The notes: generated from the letters alone by a model not told the origin. Counted from the first letter of the stretch, positions 29,416-40,070 are shown. The stretch is DNA of 64,000 nt from Staphylococcus shinii (GCF_017583065.1 NZ_JAGEVL010000005.1:124001-188000), one strand, 5' to 3'. Numbers and translations are program-made.

Positions 29416-29444
29416 ACTATACAAGAGCTTTTTGACCTTTTCAA
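29416..29444 (-). promoter_or_regulatory. Promoter of metY
   Basis: On the minus strand TTGAAA (29444-29439), 17 bases, TATAGT (29421-29416), then 41 bases to the start codon. Confidence 0.6.
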
Positions 29445-29506
29445 CTATACTGACTAAAAAAGTAAGAATTAATTTGTGTTTTTTGCAATGTATTTAGTTA
29501 AAGTGC

Positions 29507-29543
29507 TTGCAAAGAGAATATGTATTGTTTATAATTCTTATCG
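29507..29543 (+). promoter_or_regulatory. Promoter of mccAB with possible CymR box
   Basis: TTGCAA (29507-29512), 17 bases, TATAAT (29530-29535). ATTCTTATCG (29534-29543) overlaps the -10 and start site and is the exact inverse of the box at tcyA (9219-9228). This position suits a repressor. Identification as CymR is inference. Confidence 0.5.
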
Positions 29544-29592
29544 TTATAGTAGGGAATGAGGAGTGGAGAAGGTGAATACACGGAGGAATGAA

Positions 29593-30498
29593 ATGATTGG
29601 TTTTGACTTAATAGGAAACACACCACTTGTACTTTTAAAGTCGTTTAGTAATAAAGACGTTCAAATTTATGCAAAATTAGAACAGTTTAATCCTGGTGGC
29701 AGCATTAAAGATAGATTAGGGAAATATCTAATTGAGATAGCATTGAAAGATAACATAATTCATGAAGGGGATACAGTTGTTGAAGCATCAGCTGGTAACA
29801 CGGGTATCGGTGTTGCTCTTGCAGCTAATCATTACGGTCTCAACAGTGTGATTTTTGCGCCTTTAGGGTTCGCTGAAGAAAAAGTTGCTATTATAAAAGC
29901 TTTAGGAGCGAAGGTAATAAGAACAGAACGAAGCCTTGGTATGGAAGGGGCAAAGGTAGCAGCTCGAGATTTTGAAGCACAGACTGGCGCTTTTTATTTA
30001 AACCAATTTGAATCTAAACATAATCCTGAAGCATATAAAGATACTATAGCACAGGAAATTACTAATAAACTAGATGACATTGATTATTTTGTTGGTGGTG
30101 TAGGATCTGGTGGAACCTTTACTGGTATTGCTGCATATTTAGCCCAATTTAACATTGAAAGTGTCATAGTAGAACCAGAAGGATCAATATTAAGCGGTGG
30201 TCAAGCACATGCACATGATATAGAAGGTATTGGATCTGAACAATGGCCATCATTCTTACCTGAAGCATTAGTAGCAGATATTATAAAAGTCAGTGATGAA
30301 GAAGCGTTTAAAAATGTGAAATTAATTGCTCAACAAGAAGGACTCTTAGTTGGCAGTTCATCGGGAGCAGCACTACAGGGAGCGTTAGACATAAAAAAAC
30401 ATATTAATAAAGGTGTTATTGTTACAGTTTTTCCTGACGGAAGTGACCGATATATGTCAAAACAAATCTTAAATTATAAGGAGAAAGATTATGAATAA
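29593..30498 (+). CDS. mccA: O-acetylserine-dependent cystathionine beta-synthase
   Basis: PLP enzyme, 301 residues. PLP lysine in NPGGSIKDRLG, phosphate loop GGVGSGGTFTG, substrate loop EASAGNTGIG. Condenses O-acetylserine with homocysteine to cystathionine in the reverse transsulfuration route. ATG 29593 is chosen because GGAGG lies 6 bases before it; an in-frame GTG at 29563 would add ten residues that the family lacks. It overlaps mccB by 8 bases. In S. aureus the homologous pair leads into metNPQ; here it does not. Confidence 0.9.
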   Translation: MIGFDLIGNTPLVLLKSFSNKDVQIYAKLEQFNPGGSIKDRLGKYLIEIALKDNIIHEGDTVVEASAGNTGIGVALAANHYGLNSVIFAPLGFAEEKVAIIKALGAKVIRTERSLGMEGAKVAARDFEAQTGAFYLNQFESKHNPEAYKDTIAQEITNKLDDIDYFVGGVGSGGTFTGIAAYLAQFNIESVIVEPEGSILSGGQAHAHDIEGIGSEQWPSFLPEALVADIIKVSDEEAFKNVKLIAQQEGLLVGSSSGAALQGALDIKKHINKGVIVTVFPDGSDRYMSKQILNYKEKDYE

Positions 30499-31636
30499 AA
30501 AAACACAATTAATACATGGCGGAGTGACAACAGACCCATATACAGGGGCAGTAACGACACCAATTTATCAAACGAGCACTTATATTCAAGATGATATTGG
30601 AGATATGAGACAAGGTTACGAATATTCACGTTCTGCAAACCCTACAAGAACTGCATTGGAAGGACTAATTGCAGATTTAGAAGAAGGACAATTCGGTTAT
30701 GCATTTGGTTCTGGTATGGCAGCCATCTCAGCAGTTATTATGTTGTTAGATAAAGGCGATCATTTATTGATTAATTCAGATGTTTATGGTGGCACATATA
30801 GAGCATTATCTAAAGTGTTTACCCGTTTTGGTATAGAAGCTGATTTTATTGATACAACACAAATTGACGAAATTGAACAATATATTAAGCCTGAAACGAA
30901 AATGTTATACATTGAGACACCATCTAATCCGTTATTACGTGTAACAGATATCAAAAAATCTGCCGAGTTAGCTAAGAGTCATAATTTGATTTCTGTCGTA
31001 GATAATACGTTTATGACACCTTATTTCCAAAATCCATTAAAATTTGGTATCGATATTGTATTACATTCTGCAACAAAATATCTAGGTGGCCATAGTGATG
31101 TTGTTTCTGGTTTAGTTGCTACAAACGACGAAACGTTAGCAGAACGCATTGGATTTATTCAAAATTCAACAGGTGGCGTACTTGGACCACAAGATAGTTA
31201 TTTATTGATTCGAGGTATTAAAACCTTAGGTATACGTATGGAACAAGTACAACGCAATACGCTCGAAATTATAGCAATGTTGCAAGAACATAATGCTGTT
31301 AGACAAGTGTTCCATCCAAGTATTGCCACTCATTTAAATCACGATATTCATCAAAGACAAACAGAAGGGCATACAGGTGTGGTTGCATTTGAAGTTGCAG
31401 ATATAGAAAGTGCTAAACAAGTAATTAAAGCATCTAAATATTTTACTTTAGCTGAAAGTTTAGGTGCGGTAGAAAGTTTAATTTCCGTGCCTGCTTTAAT
31501 GACACATGCTTCTATTCCAAAAGACATTCGCGAGAAAGAAGGGATTGCAGATGGCTTGATTCGTTTATCTGTTGGTATAGAAGGTACAGAAGACTTAGTA
31601 GAAGATTTGAAAGCAGCATTAAATACTTTAAATTAA
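30491..31636 (+). CDS. mccB: Cystathionine gamma-lyase/homocysteine gamma-lyase
   Basis: PLP enzyme of the Cys/Met family, 381 residues. PLP lysine in HSATKYLGGHSD; YEYSRSANPTRTALE and the SLGAVESLI segment are typical of MetB/MccB. It splits cystathionine to cysteine, completing methionine-to-cysteine conversion with MccA. Start overlaps the mccA end, so translation is coupled. A long structured terminator follows. Confidence 0.9.
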   Translation: MNKKTQLIHGGVTTDPYTGAVTTPIYQTSTYIQDDIGDMRQGYEYSRSANPTRTALEGLIADLEEGQFGYAFGSGMAAISAVIMLLDKGDHLLINSDVYGGTYRALSKVFTRFGIEADFIDTTQIDEIEQYIKPETKMLYIETPSNPLLRVTDIKKSAELAKSHNLISVVDNTFMTPYFQNPLKFGIDIVLHSATKYLGGHSDVVSGLVATNDETLAERIGFIQNSTGGVLGPQDSYLLIRGIKTLGIRMEQVQRNTLEIIAMLQEHNAVRQVFHPSIATHLNHDIHQRQTEGHTGVVAFEVADIESAKQVIKASKYFTLAESLGAVESLISVPALMTHASIPKDIREKEGIADGLIRLSVGIEGTEDLVEDLKAALNTLN

Positions 31637-31646
31637 ATAAAGTATG

Positions 31647-31751
31647 AAAATAACCCAGGAAATACTTCATTTGATATGCCCCTGAAGTAGATTTAAAAAT
31701 CTAACTTTTAAGAGTCGTATCACTATAGAAGATACCTGGGTTATTTTTCAT
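31647..31751. terminator. Branched bidirectional terminator or structured RNA after mccB
   Basis: AAAATAACCCAGG (31647-31659) pairs with CCTGGGTTATTTT (31735-31747), followed by TTC. The 75-base interior forms three more hairpins: TACTTCA/TGAAGTA (31663-31689), AGATT/AATCT (31689-31702) and GTATC/GATAC (31717-31735). It sits between converging genes and can serve both. An ordinary terminator would not need the three inner stems. Confidence 0.7.
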
Positions 31752-31771
31752 CTTATATAAAATGAAATGGA

Positions 31772-33016
31772 TTAATTATTATATTCTGTTTGAGTAGGTG
31801 ACTCAATTTCAATGGAATGCTCTGAATTTAATATGTCAGCATTGGTTTGCTGCAATTTACTGTAGTCTCCTTCAGGCATCTTACTTTTAGTAATTTCAAC
31901 CTTAGGATAAATTAATAAAGGTATTAAACCGATTATGCCATAAATTAAAAAGGTGTATTTGTAGTTTAGTATATCTATGAATATACCTGCGAAAGAAGAA
32001 CCAATGACTTGTCCTACTGCTAGTAGTAAAAAGGGAATACCTATGCCTAAAGAAGCGTTTTTTACAAATAATTTTATACCCCAAACAAGTAAAACACCTG
32101 TTAAGAAAATATAGCTTAAACCAAATATTGAAGAAGAAATAAATGGAAGTAGCCAGATATTTGGAGTAAATGCTAGTAAAATTGATGCACATGCTAATGC
32201 AATTACGCCGATATTAAATGCGAAGTGAAGACTTTTCTTATCGATAATCGCTCCAGAAATACCGCCAAATACTCCAAAAAGACCGATTAAAATCCAAAAT
32301 ATAGATAGTGCTATATCTGAGTAATGGCCAGTAAGTTGAACAAATGATTTTGAAAAAGTCCAAAACGGTGCAGTTGAAACACCGAGTAAAGTAGAGGCTA
32401 TAACAATACGTTTACTGGCGGAAATATCTCTGATGTTCAAACTACCAGTATCGATTTTAATGTCTCGTTGCAGACTTGGAATAATAAGATAATTCCAAGT
32501 CAATACCAATAATGCTATAAACGCATAGATTAAATAGGTATCACGCCAATCAAGAAAGACAAACATGGCGGTTATACCGGTGAACATTAGACCTAAACTT
32601 GTACCTGAATTAATCCATGTGTTTGCTTTACCTTGGTCTTGCAGTTTAATCCATAAGGAAATCGTATAACCATAAGGAGGTGATACTAAACCTGTACTGG
32701 CCCCTGCGAATATTACCCCTATGGATAATATTATGGCATTTGATGAAATCCCAATTAGAATCAAGCCAATTAAAACAGAAAGACCTGCAAAAATAATCAT
32801 TCTTTTAGGTCCAATTTTGTCAGTTTTTAACGTCGAATATATAATTGTAAAACAATAAGCCAAATAAAATAGTGACGAAATCATACCTGCTTGTGAAGCG
32901 GTTAAACTTAAATCTGTTGAAACTTCCGGGAGAAAGAGACCAAAACTAAATCTCCCCAGCCCATATGTTGTAGCAATCATAGCGATACCTGGTAATACAA
33001 GTCTTGAAAATTTCAT
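31772..33016 (-). CDS. MFS transporter under TetR control
   Basis: Membrane protein of 414 residues with about twelve hydrophobic segments, major facilitator type (LGRFSFGLFLPEV, then the loop DKIGPKR after segment 2). Hydrophilic C-terminal tail of about 40 residues. Likely an exporter of a small molecule. Two copies of the palindrome TAGAATG-TT-CATTCTA lie in its leader (33037-33086), and the neighbouring TetR gene carries a third, so the pump should be induced by the TetR ligand. Substrate unknown. Confidence 0.85.
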   Translation of the reverse strand: MKFSRLVLPGIAMIATTYGLGRFSFGLFLPEVSTDLSLTASQAGMISSLFYLAYCFTIIYSTLKTDKIGPKRMIIFAGLSVLIGLILIGISSNAIILSIGVIFAGASTGLVSPPYGYTISLWIKLQDQGKANTWINSGTSLGLMFTGITAMFVFLDWRDTYLIYAFIALLVLTWNYLIIPSLQRDIKIDTGSLNIRDISASKRIVIASTLLGVSTAPFWTFSKSFVQLTGHYSDIALSIFWILIGLFGVFGGISGAIIDKKSLHFAFNIGVIALACASILLAFTPNIWLLPFISSSIFGLSYIFLTGVLLVWGIKLFVKNASLGIGIPFLLLAVGQVIGSSFAGIFIDILNYKYTFLIYGIIGLIPLLIYPKVEITKSKMPEGDYSKLQQTNADILNSEHSIEIESPTQTEYNN

Positions 33017-33036
33017 AAACTACCTCCAAATCTATA

Positions 33037-33086
33037 TAGAATGTTCATTCTAGTTAAAATTAAAAATATATAGAATGTTCATTCTA
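33037..33086 (-). promoter_or_regulatory. Double TetR-type operator before the MFS gene
   Basis: TAGAATGTTCATTCTA at 33037-33052 and again at 33071-33086, 34 bases apart. Arms are perfect 7-base inverted repeats with a 2-base spacer. A third site with GT in the spacer stands before the TetR gene (33728-33743). Confidence 0.8.
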
Positions 33087-33151
33087 TTTAATTGTTAAAC
33101 AACGAGTAGGATGGTTTCTTTTTTGAACATTAATACCTACTCGTCGATAAA

Positions 33152-33706
33152 TTATTGATTATGTGCTTCGTGTAGTAATAATTTTGCCATAATAATAGCG
33201 TGTGCAGTTGCTTCTTTAGACCCCAATAATGCAGTCATTGAGGTTGTGCCTTCTAATAATAAGGTGTATTGTACAGCGAGATCATAGCCGTTATCAATGA
33301 CCGCATCGTTAGCGAGTTTTTCTAAATAGTGCAATAGGCGCGCTTTGTGTCCTCTTGCAGTGCTTTCAATTTCGTTATCAGTATCAGCGTAATCTTCGAT
33401 GGCGCGCATAAACATATCACCTTTGTAAGAGTAATCATTAAGCCATTGGCAATGTGCTTTAACGGCTGAAATAAAAGGTTTGTCTGGATGTTTGTCGACG
33501 TAACTATCAAGATAACGCCAATATCGTGCTTCTCTTTGTTTCAATACTTGTGCTACTAAATTATCTTTAGATTCAAAATGGTTATATAATGTCATGGTCG
33601 CGACATTTGCTTCTTGAATAATCTGCTTTAAACCAACGCCACGAAAGCCATATTCATAAAATAACCGCTCAGCAACACTTAGTATATCTTGTTTTTTTTG
33701 CGACAT
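33152..33706 (-). CDS. TetR-family repressor of the MFS gene
   Basis: 184 residues. N-terminal HTH at about residues 22-45 (GVGLKQIIQEANVATMTLYN) followed by the usual YNHFESKDNLV, then a ligand domain without a recognised signature. It lies on the same strand just upstream of the MFS gene. The operator palindrome TAGAATG.. occurs before both genes, so it probably represses itself and the pump. Ribosome site weak (GTGAG). Confidence 0.87.
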   Translation of the reverse strand: MSQKKQDILSVAERLFYEYGFRGVGLKQIIQEANVATMTLYNHFESKDNLVAQVLKQREARYWRYLDSYVDKHPDKPFISAVKAHCQWLNDYSYKGDMFMRAIEDYADTDNEIESTARGHKARLLHYLEKLANDAVIDNGYDLAVQYTLLLEGTTSMTALLGSKEATAHAIIMAKLLLHEAHNQ

Positions 33707-33727
33707 AATAGCTCACACTTCCAAAAG

Positions 33728-33743
33728 TAGAATGGTCATTCTA
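33728..33743 (-). promoter_or_regulatory. TetR operator before the repressor gene
   Basis: TAGAATGGTCATTCTA, the same arms as the two sites at 33037 and 33071. It lies 22 bases before the repressor start codon, which fits autoregulation. Confidence 0.75.
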
Positions 33744-33798
33744 TCTCATGATATCAATGAAATTGTATGACGTCAAAATTGAAGTATGTCGTAGTGTG

Positions 33799-34272
33799 CT
33801 ATTTATTTTGTGGGATACGGATAACATGACCTAATTGTTTAGGTGTGTCAAAATATTGTTGTTTATCAAAATAATTCTTAAGTTTTTCTTGAATAGGCAG
33901 TGGGAAATCTTTACTACTTCTTGTATGATTGCTAACCCCCATCATCATCGCTTCATATGTAGCGGTACGTTCATTATTAGCATTGTACATAGTTAAGAAT
34001 AAATGTATGCGTTTAGAATCATAATTGTAAATATGTATTTTGATGTAAAACGTATCGTGAAGTAATAATTCTTTTAAATAAGAAATGTGCGCTTCAACGT
34101 TAAAAATCGTAACGTCTTGGCTATGACGATAATCAGTTGAAAAGTCAACATGTTCCAAAAAGCCAGCGACTGCGTCACTGAACACAGAATAATATTGTGC
34201 ATCATGCATATGGTTATTATTGTCTATCCAAGATGGTTGTACATTGTTTTTATAAATATATTCATCTATCAC
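33799..34272 (-). CDS. Hotdog thioesterase-like protein
   Basis: 157 residues, single hotdog domain of the YbgC/4HBT type: WIDNNNHMHDAQYYSVFSDA (residues 16-35) carries the usual D-N-H-M-N/H-x-x-Y pattern. It probably hydrolyses an acyl-CoA. GTG start at 34272 with AGGAG eight bases before. It lies upstream of the TetR gene on the same strand with 92 bases between; no shared operator is seen. Confidence 0.78.
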   Translation of the reverse strand: MIDEYIYKNNVQPSWIDNNNHMHDAQYYSVFSDAVAGFLEHVDFSTDYRHSQDVTIFNVEAHISYLKELLLHDTFYIKIHIYNYDSKRIHLFLTMYNANNERTATYEAMMMGVSNHTRSSKDFPLPIQEKLKNYFDKQQYFDTPKQLGHVIRIPQNK

Positions 34273-34457
34273 AAGATCACTCCTATTAAAAATTATTTAT
34301 TAACCTTTACCATTGTAGCAATAATAGAAGTACAGAGTTAACAATTTGTTTAAATTATTATAAAAAGCATTTATTATTCTTTATTAATAAACTAAGGTAA
34401 GATAGTATGACAATGTATTAATTTAGTAAATGTCACTCAAATGGGAGGGAGATTTTT

Positions 34458-34664
34458 ATGGTGTTCGTTGCATTAATATTATTTATTTTATCTTTAGTTT
34501 TACTTATTTATTCTATTACTTTATTAATGGGGAAAGACGGAACGTTATTTAGTTTGTTTACTGAAAAGGAAAATGAATTAAAAAAAAGTCACAAACTAGC
34601 AATTTACATTACAACGATTGTATTATTGATATCTAGTCTTGTGTGGTTTTTGAATATAATTTAA
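34458..34664 (+). CDS. Small two-helix membrane protein, function unknown
   Basis: 68 residues: hydrophobic helix 2-24, a short charged loop TEKENELKKSHK, second helix 47-67. GGGAGGGAG stands eight bases before ATG, so translation is likely. I do not recognise a function. A gene of this kind is found near the urease region in other staphylococci as I recall. It converges on the urease operon and shares its terminator at 34753. Confidence 0.7.
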   Translation: MVFVALILFILSLVLLIYSITLLMGKDGTLFSLFTEKENELKKSHKLAIYITTIVLLISSLVWFLNII

Positions 34665-34752
34665 CTTTTTAGTTCGCATAATAGAGTGAGATTCATAGTA
34701 AGTGTTAATTAAGATTAATTTTCAGTCAGGTTGTCTAATTTTAATTAATACG

Positions 34753-34793
34753 AAAAGGAGAGCCCGTAAGTAAAGTTTCGGGCCCTCCTTTAT
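34753..34793. terminator. Bidirectional terminator between the small membrane protein and ureD
   Basis: AAAAGGAGAGCCCGTAA pairs with TTTCGGGCCCTCCTTT across a short loop, with T residues on one side and A residues on the other. It ends the urease operon from the minus strand. Confidence 0.8.
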
Positions 34794-34796
34794 ATT

Positions 34797-35639
34797 TTAA
34801 TATTTTCTTAAAAAATCTATATCACGATTAAATGTTGTTTTTACTACATATTCTTGTAAAGTAGCCAATATTTTTTCGATAATTTGTGTTTTGTTGGATA
34901 AAATTCGAATACTAAAGCCGTGTGTTGGTAGTTTAGTGATTCCGAAGCGACAATCGTATTTTTGTTGATAGTGTTTGATTTGTTCATAGACATTATCGAT
35001 TAATTTTTGATTTACAGTAGGATGTATAAAATAACACGATCCTAAGTGGGTATAATCTTCCATGTAACCAAGTCCATCAACTTTATTTTTGGATGGGTCA
35101 AGCAAAGTATTGTCAAATACAACCAATTCATCATCGACATAAATTTCATTTAACAAGTGCATATACGTATAGCTAAAGTTTTTATCTTCTTTAGAATAAC
35201 CTGGAGTTAATATATCTGTATAAAATAATGCAGCTGTAGGTTTCAAATGAAATGTATTATGTTGATAGAATTTTGCATTTTCAAAAGCGATAATTGGATC
35301 ACCTACATACTCAGCATACCCATCATCTTGAATACTAAAGTTTTGGTACTGTTCCACATGGTTATTTGGTGTTTTATAAATTTTTGTGGCTCCTTGTGAA
35401 GTTAAAATCACTTTTGCGTTAGGTTCTATATTAAAATCCATTTTGTAACGGTCCCCATCTAAGTAACCGCCACCTACGTTTACAATATAAAAAGTAGGGA
35501 TATCAGAATTGTTTAAATAAACTGGTCGCATGACTTTTAAGGCTTTTTCGAAAAAAACGTCACGCGCCACCGATTTCTTACCATTATTGAAAACAGTTAA
35601 ATCTAATTGGCCAGTCCATTCGTTATGTCCATTAGACAT
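34797..35639 (-). CDS. ureD: Urease accessory protein UreD
   Basis: 280 residues, last gene of the urease operon. It binds the apo-urease and with UreF and UreG forms the complex that inserts nickel and the carbamylated lysine. Family segments: [10 protein letters not shown] near residue 52 and [13 protein letters not shown] near 77. It overlaps the ureG stop by one base. Terminator immediately behind. Confidence 0.92.
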   Translation of the reverse strand: MSNGHNEWTGQLDLTVFNNGKKSVARDVFFEKALKVMRPVYLNNSDIPTFYIVNVGGGYLDGDRYKMDFNIEPNAKVILTSQGATKIYKTPNNHVEQYQNFSIQDDGYAEYVGDPIIAFENAKFYQHNTFHLKPTAALFYTDILTPGYSKEDKNFSYTYMHLLNEIYVDDELVVFDNTLLDPSKNKVDGLGYMEDYTHLGSCYFIHPTVNQKLIDNVYEQIKHYQQKYDCRFGITKLPTHGFSIRILSNKTQIIEKILATLQEYVVKTTFNRDIDFLRKY

Positions 35640-36253
35640 TAAGCTAACCCTTTAAGAAATACGTCTTGTTCAATCCACTCAATAACTTCATCTAAACCTT
35701 CATCTGTTTTAAGGTTTGTAAAAGTGAAAGGACGGTTACCACGGAATACTTTTGTATCTTCGGCCATGCGTTCTAATGATGCACCAACATAAGGTGCTAA
35801 ATCGGTTTTGTTTATAACAAAGAAATCGGATTTAATCATGCCTTGTCCGCCTTTTCGAGGGATTTTTTCCCCTTGGGCAACATCGATGATATAGATAGAA
35901 AAATCAACTAACTCTGGGCTAAAAGTTGCAGCCAAATTGTCGCCGCCAGATTCGATGAAAATAAGTTCAATATCATCATTGCGTTCTTTTAATTCATCAA
36001 TTGCAGCAAAGTTCATTGAGGCATCTTCACGTATAGCTGTGTGAGGGCAGCCACCTGTTTCTACACCAATAATTCTGTCTTCAGGTAAGACGCCAGAATT
36101 AACTAATATTTTTTCGTCCTCTTTTGTATAAATATCATTCGTGATGACACCAATACTCATATCTTTTGCTAAGCGTTTTACAATTTTTTCAATAAGTTGT
36201 GTCTTCCCTGCACCTACAGGGCCGCCCACACCTATTTTGATTGTATCTGTCAT
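35639..36253 (-). CDS. ureG: Urease accessory GTPase UreG
   Basis: 204 residues. P-loop [12 protein letters not shown] at 11-22, the metal-binding Cys-Pro-His in [26 protein letters not shown], and the NKTD guanine motif. GTP hydrolysis drives nickel delivery to the UreC active site. AGGAGG before the start; 13 bases after ureF. Confidence 0.95.
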   Translation of the reverse strand: MTDTIKIGVGGPVGAGKTQLIEKIVKRLAKDMSIGVITNDIYTKEDEKILVNSGVLPEDRIIGVETGGCPHTAIREDASMNFAAIDELKERNDDIELIFIESGGDNLAATFSPELVDFSIYIIDVAQGEKIPRKGGQGMIKSDFFVINKTDLAPYVGASLERMAEDTKVFRGNRPFTFTNLKTDEGLDEVIEWIEQDVFLKGLA

Positions 36254-36266
36254 AAAAATTGACCTC

Positions 36267-36956
36267 CTAAGATATAAAAATTCTTACGTTTACGTTTTCA
36301 TGTTCCATCTGGTTGATTTCTAAACCTGGTGCGGTAATACCAAGCTGCGATTCCTCTAAAGTCATAATGTAATCTCTAGTCTCTTTCATGATAGGTATCA
36401 TTTGATGAACGATACGTTGACCAGCAGTTTGACCTAAGGGGATTGCACGTACTGCATTTTGAGTAAGGCTAGATACGTTTTGGTATAAATAATAATCAAT
36501 AATCGTTTCTATATCGACCCCAAGGTGATGGCCAAGCATAGTAAAACAAATAGCAGGGTGTAATATCGCTTTTTTATTGCGCATTTGATCATGATACCAG
36601 TCTATCCAATCACAGTCATATAGCTCAGAAGCGAGTTTTACCATACGATTACCCATTTGTTTAGAACCTTGTCGTGTTTCTTTTGGTAAATTTTGTACAA
36701 AAAGGATACGATCTAATCGTAAAATAGTTTGCTTATCATTTTGTTCAAGCGCATCGTAAACAAGACGCATTGTTAAGCCATCAGCATATGTTAATTGTTC
36801 ATTTAGAAAAAGTATGAGCCATTGTTGGAAGCTTTCTTCGTCATGAACGATATCGCGTTGGATATAAGTTTCAAGTCCAAATGAATGACTGAATGCACCT
36901 GTTGGAAATTGTGAATCACAAAATTGAAACAGGCGTAAATGTGCGTGATCAATCAT
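36267..36956 (-). CDS. ureF: Urease accessory protein UreF
   Basis: 229 residues, all-helical. Opening segment [22 protein letters not shown] is the family signature and the C-terminal part carries GQTAGQRIV. It gates UreG GTPase activity in the maturation complex. It overlaps ureE by 8 bases, so the two are translationally linked. Confidence 0.93.
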   Translation of the reverse strand: MIDHAHLRLFQFCDSQFPTGAFSHSFGLETYIQRDIVHDEESFQQWLILFLNEQLTYADGLTMRLVYDALEQNDKQTILRLDRILFVQNLPKETRQGSKQMGNRMVKLASELYDCDWIDWYHDQMRNKKAILHPAICFTMLGHHLGVDIETIIDYYLYQNVSSLTQNAVRAIPLGQTAGQRIVHQMIPIMKETRDYIMTLEESQLGITAPGLEINQMEHENVNVRIFIS

Positions 36957-37401
36957 GTGAATGACCTATATGTCTAAATGCTTGATTAACTTTACGATCT
37001 TCGTGTTCATACGGTATCCCTAAATCTTTTAGTAGTGATTCTACTAGATAATCATATTGAACGAGCATTTCAGTTTCTGTGAACTGTGCAGGTAAGTGTC
37101 TATTACCAAGTTGATGAGCGATATCTCCCATTTCTTGTAAAGAGCGCGGTTTAATTACAAGCAAATCTTCAGAATTTACATCTACGATGATCATATTAGT
37201 ATCATCTTTATACAAAATATCTCCATATTGTAAGTCGATTGGTTGTTTTAAACGGATACCAAGTTCATTACCGTGATCTGTTTTAACACGTTGAATGCGT
37301 TTAACTAAATCAGAGTTTTCTAAATATACTTTTTCTATATGTTTTCCTTTATCGCTATCTGAAATGTTAGCAATATTGCCTACGATTTCTTCGATGATCA
37401 T
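36949..37401 (-). CDS. ureE: Urease nickel metallochaperone UreE
   Basis: 150 residues. N-terminal domain as in other UreE proteins, and a short His-containing tail (FRHIGHSHD) in place of the long His-rich tail of enterobacteria. It carries nickel to the UreDFG complex. Ten bases after ureC. Confidence 0.92.
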   Translation of the reverse strand: MIIEEIVGNIANISDSDKGKHIEKVYLENSDLVKRIQRVKTDHGNELGIRLKQPIDLQYGDILYKDDTNMIIVDVNSEDLLVIKPRSLQEMGDIAHQLGNRHLPAQFTETEMLVQYDYLVESLLKDLGIPYEHEDRKVNQAFRHIGHSHD

Positions 37402-37411
37402 TTTTAACCTC

Positions 37412-39127
37412 CTAGAATAAGAAATAACGTTGTGTTAATGGTAATTCCGTAGCTGGTTCACTCGTGATTTTTTCGCCATCTACAAATACTTCATATGTCT
37501 GCGGATCAACGTCTATTTTTGGCGTTGCGTTATTATTTTTCATATCTGCTTTAGATAGTTTGCGAATATTATGAACAGGTCTTAATTTACGTTTTAAACC
37601 TAATAATTTACCAATATCATTTTCATAAGCAGTAGTAGATACGAACGTCATTGAAGTACCTTGCATATTGCCTCCAAGTTGGCCATACATCTTACGGTAT
37701 TTTAAAGGTTCTGAAGTAGGGATAGAACCGTTAGCATCGCCGTTAATTGCAGTGTTTATTAATCCGCCTTTAACAATGACATCAGGTTTAACGCCGAAGA
37801 ACGCGGGCTCCCACATAATTATATCAGCGAGTTTACCTTCATCGATTGAACCAACGTAATCTGAAATACCATGCGTAATAGCAGGGTTAATTGTATATTT
37901 CGCTATATAGCGTTTGATTCTATTATTGTCATTATATTCGCTATCACCATCTAATGGACCGCGTTGCTCTTTCATACGGTGTGCAACTTGCCAAGTTCTT
38001 GTAATTACTTCCCCGACACGTCCCATGGCTTGCGAATCAGAGCTGACCATACTAAATACACCGATATCTTGTAATACGTCCTCGGCAGCAATCGTTTCTT
38101 TACGGATACGTGAATCTGCAAAAGCAATATCTTCTGGTATAGAAGCGTTTAAATGGTGAGTAATCATAACCATATCTAGGTGCTCATCAATTGTATTTAC
38201 TGTGTATGGTAAGGTAGGGTTTGTGGAAGATGGTAGGATATTAGAATAAGCTGCAGATTTAATTAAATCAGGTGCATGTCCGCCACCTGCGCCTTCTGTA
38301 TGATACATATGTAGCACACGGTCTTTAACGGCGGCCATTGTTTCTTCCATAAAGCCGGCTTCATTTAATGTATCAGCGTGTAATGCAATTTGAACATCAT
38401 AATCGTCAGCAACTTGAAGGGCATGGTCTAATGCTGAAGGTGTTGCACCCCAGTCTTCGTGTACTTTTAAACCGATAGCGCCGGCGTGTACCTGTTCTAC
38501 TAAAGCTGTATGATTAACTGCTTGTCCTTTACCAGTAAAACCAATATTTAAAGGCAACGATTCTGCCGCTAGTAACATACGATGTAAATGCCAAGGGCCT
38601 GGTGTAACAGTAGTCGCTTTAGCGCCTTCAGATGCGCCTGTTCCGCCACCGATGTGTGTTGTAATACCACTTTCAAGGGCAACTTGCGATTGTTCAGGAT
38701 TAATGAAATGGACGTGGGTATCAATACCACCAGCTGTTATTATTTTCCCTTCTGCAGAAATAATATCTGTAGTTGCACCAATTATAATATCTACGTTATC
38801 CATAATATCTGGATTACCGGCTTTGCCTATTTTCATAATATAGCCATTTTTAACACCGATATCTGCCTTAACAATTTTATCGTAATCAAGAATTAGTGCG
38901 TTTGTAATTACTAAATCTGCTACTTGCTTATCATCACGTGTCACATTAGGGTTTTGAGCCATACCATCACGGATTGATTTACCACCGCCAAATGCAGCTT
39001 CATCACCATACGTCGCGTAATCTTTTTCGACACGCGCAAATAAATTGGTATCTCCTAATCTTACAGAGTCTCCGACAGTAGGGCCATATAGACTTGTATA
39101 TTGTGATTGCGTCATTTTAAAACTCAT
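37412..39127 (-). CDS. ureC: Urease alpha subunit
   Basis: 571 residues, catalytic subunit; hydrolyses urea to ammonia and carbamate. Nickel ligands and the bridging lysine are seen: [19 protein letters not shown] (carbamylated Lys), [11 protein letters not shown], and the flap histidine in [14 protein letters not shown]. Full length for the family. Start overlaps the ureB stop (ATGA). Confidence 0.97.
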   Translation of the reverse strand: MSFKMTQSQYTSLYGPTVGDSVRLGDTNLFARVEKDYATYGDEAAFGGGKSIRDGMAQNPNVTRDDKQVADLVITNALILDYDKIVKADIGVKNGYIMKIGKAGNPDIMDNVDIIIGATTDIISAEGKIITAGGIDTHVHFINPEQSQVALESGITTHIGGGTGASEGAKATTVTPGPWHLHRMLLAAESLPLNIGFTGKGQAVNHTALVEQVHAGAIGLKVHEDWGATPSALDHALQVADDYDVQIALHADTLNEAGFMEETMAAVKDRVLHMYHTEGAGGGHAPDLIKSAAYSNILPSSTNPTLPYTVNTIDEHLDMVMITHHLNASIPEDIAFADSRIRKETIAAEDVLQDIGVFSMVSSDSQAMGRVGEVITRTWQVAHRMKEQRGPLDGDSEYNDNNRIKRYIAKYTINPAITHGISDYVGSIDEGKLADIIMWEPAFFGVKPDVIVKGGLINTAINGDANGSIPTSEPLKYRKMYGQLGGNMQGTSMTFVSTTAYENDIGKLLGLKRKLRPVHNIRKLSKADMKNNNATPKIDVDPQTYEVFVDGEKITSEPATELPLTQRYFLF

Positions 39128-39537
39128 CTGTTATACCCACTTTCTTTATTAGCATTTTCGCTGACTTTATTTTCTTCAGCGATAATTTCTGTAGCGCTGT
39201 CGTCATCTTCAGCCTTATAAACACGCGCCTCGTCAATAGGCCCATTCACATTACCATGGAAACCAAAAATTCTTCTTTTACCGCTAAATTCAACGAGTTG
39301 AACTTCTTTTTCGTCACCAGGTTCAAAACGGACTGCTGCCCCAGCAGGGATATCTAACCGTTTGCCGTAAGCTTTTTCTCGTTCGAATTGAAGGGCAGGA
39401 TTCGCTTCAAAAAAATGATAATGAGAACCGACTTGAATAGGGCGGTCTCCTGTGTTTTTGATATCAAGTATTGTAGCGTTATGCCCTTGATTGACTTCAA
39501 TTTCTGTACGTTTAACTATAATTTCACCAGGTTTCAT
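39124..39537 (-). CDS. ureB: Urease beta subunit
   Basis: 137 residues; the core fits the family ([18 protein letters not shown]), with a Lys/Glu/Ala-rich C-terminal extension of about 25 residues. Structural subunit of the (abc)3 enzyme. 15 bases after ureA. Confidence 0.95.
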   Translation of the reverse strand: MKPGEIIVKRTEIEVNQGHNATILDIKNTGDRPIQVGSHYHFFEANPALQFEREKAYGKRLDIPAGAAVRFEPGDEKEVQLVEFSGKRRIFGFHGNVNGPIDEARVYKAEDDDSATEIIAEENKVSENANKESGYNR

Positions 39538-39552
39538 AATTAAATTCCTCCT

Positions 39553-39855
39553 CTACACGATTGGGTGATGAACGGTAATTAATTTAGTACCATCAGGGAA
39601 AGTTGCTTCAATTTCCATTTCAGTTAACATATCTGCAACACCCTCCATTACATCATCCTCACCTAGTATTTGTTTGCCGTAACTCATAAGTTCTGCAACA
39701 GATTTCCCATCTCTTGCACCTTCGAGTAATTCAAAACTTATAATGGCAACTGCTTCGGGATAATTTAACTTAAGACCTCTTTGCTGACGTCTACGAGCCA
39801 AATCTGCTGCAATAACTAACATTAGTTTGTCTTGTTCACGTTGTGTAAAATGCAC
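39553..39855 (-). CDS. ureA: Urease gamma subunit
   Basis: 100 residues, first gene of the operon. Typical segments [33 protein letters not shown] (cut by position 54) and TVHHPI at the end. The promoter must lie in 39856-40070, shared with the divergent urea transporter gene. Confidence 0.95.
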   Translation of the reverse strand: MHFTQREQDKLMLVIAADLARRRQQRGLKLNYPEAVAIISFELLEGARDGKSVAELMSYGKQILGEDDVMEGVADMLTEMEIEATFPDGTKLITVHHPIV

Positions 39856-40070
39856 ATGCTCACTACCTTTCGACGTTTTTATAAATTAAAAATATAGTAT
39901 GTGACTAATCTAATAATAAGACGATTAGACGTATACTACAAGAATAACCCTCTGAAATAAATTAATGACGAAAAAAAACGCGTTGAAATTAAATATGTAT
40001 TACTTTAAATTTTATCCGTTATAATATATTATGTTGTATGTTGGAATAAGCAGAGAAACTAGGTGACAAT

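Noticed and set aside
31647..31747. T-box riboswitch behind mccB
   Set aside because: No T-box sequence TGGNACCGCG, no specifier loop, and it lies at the 3' end of the operon.
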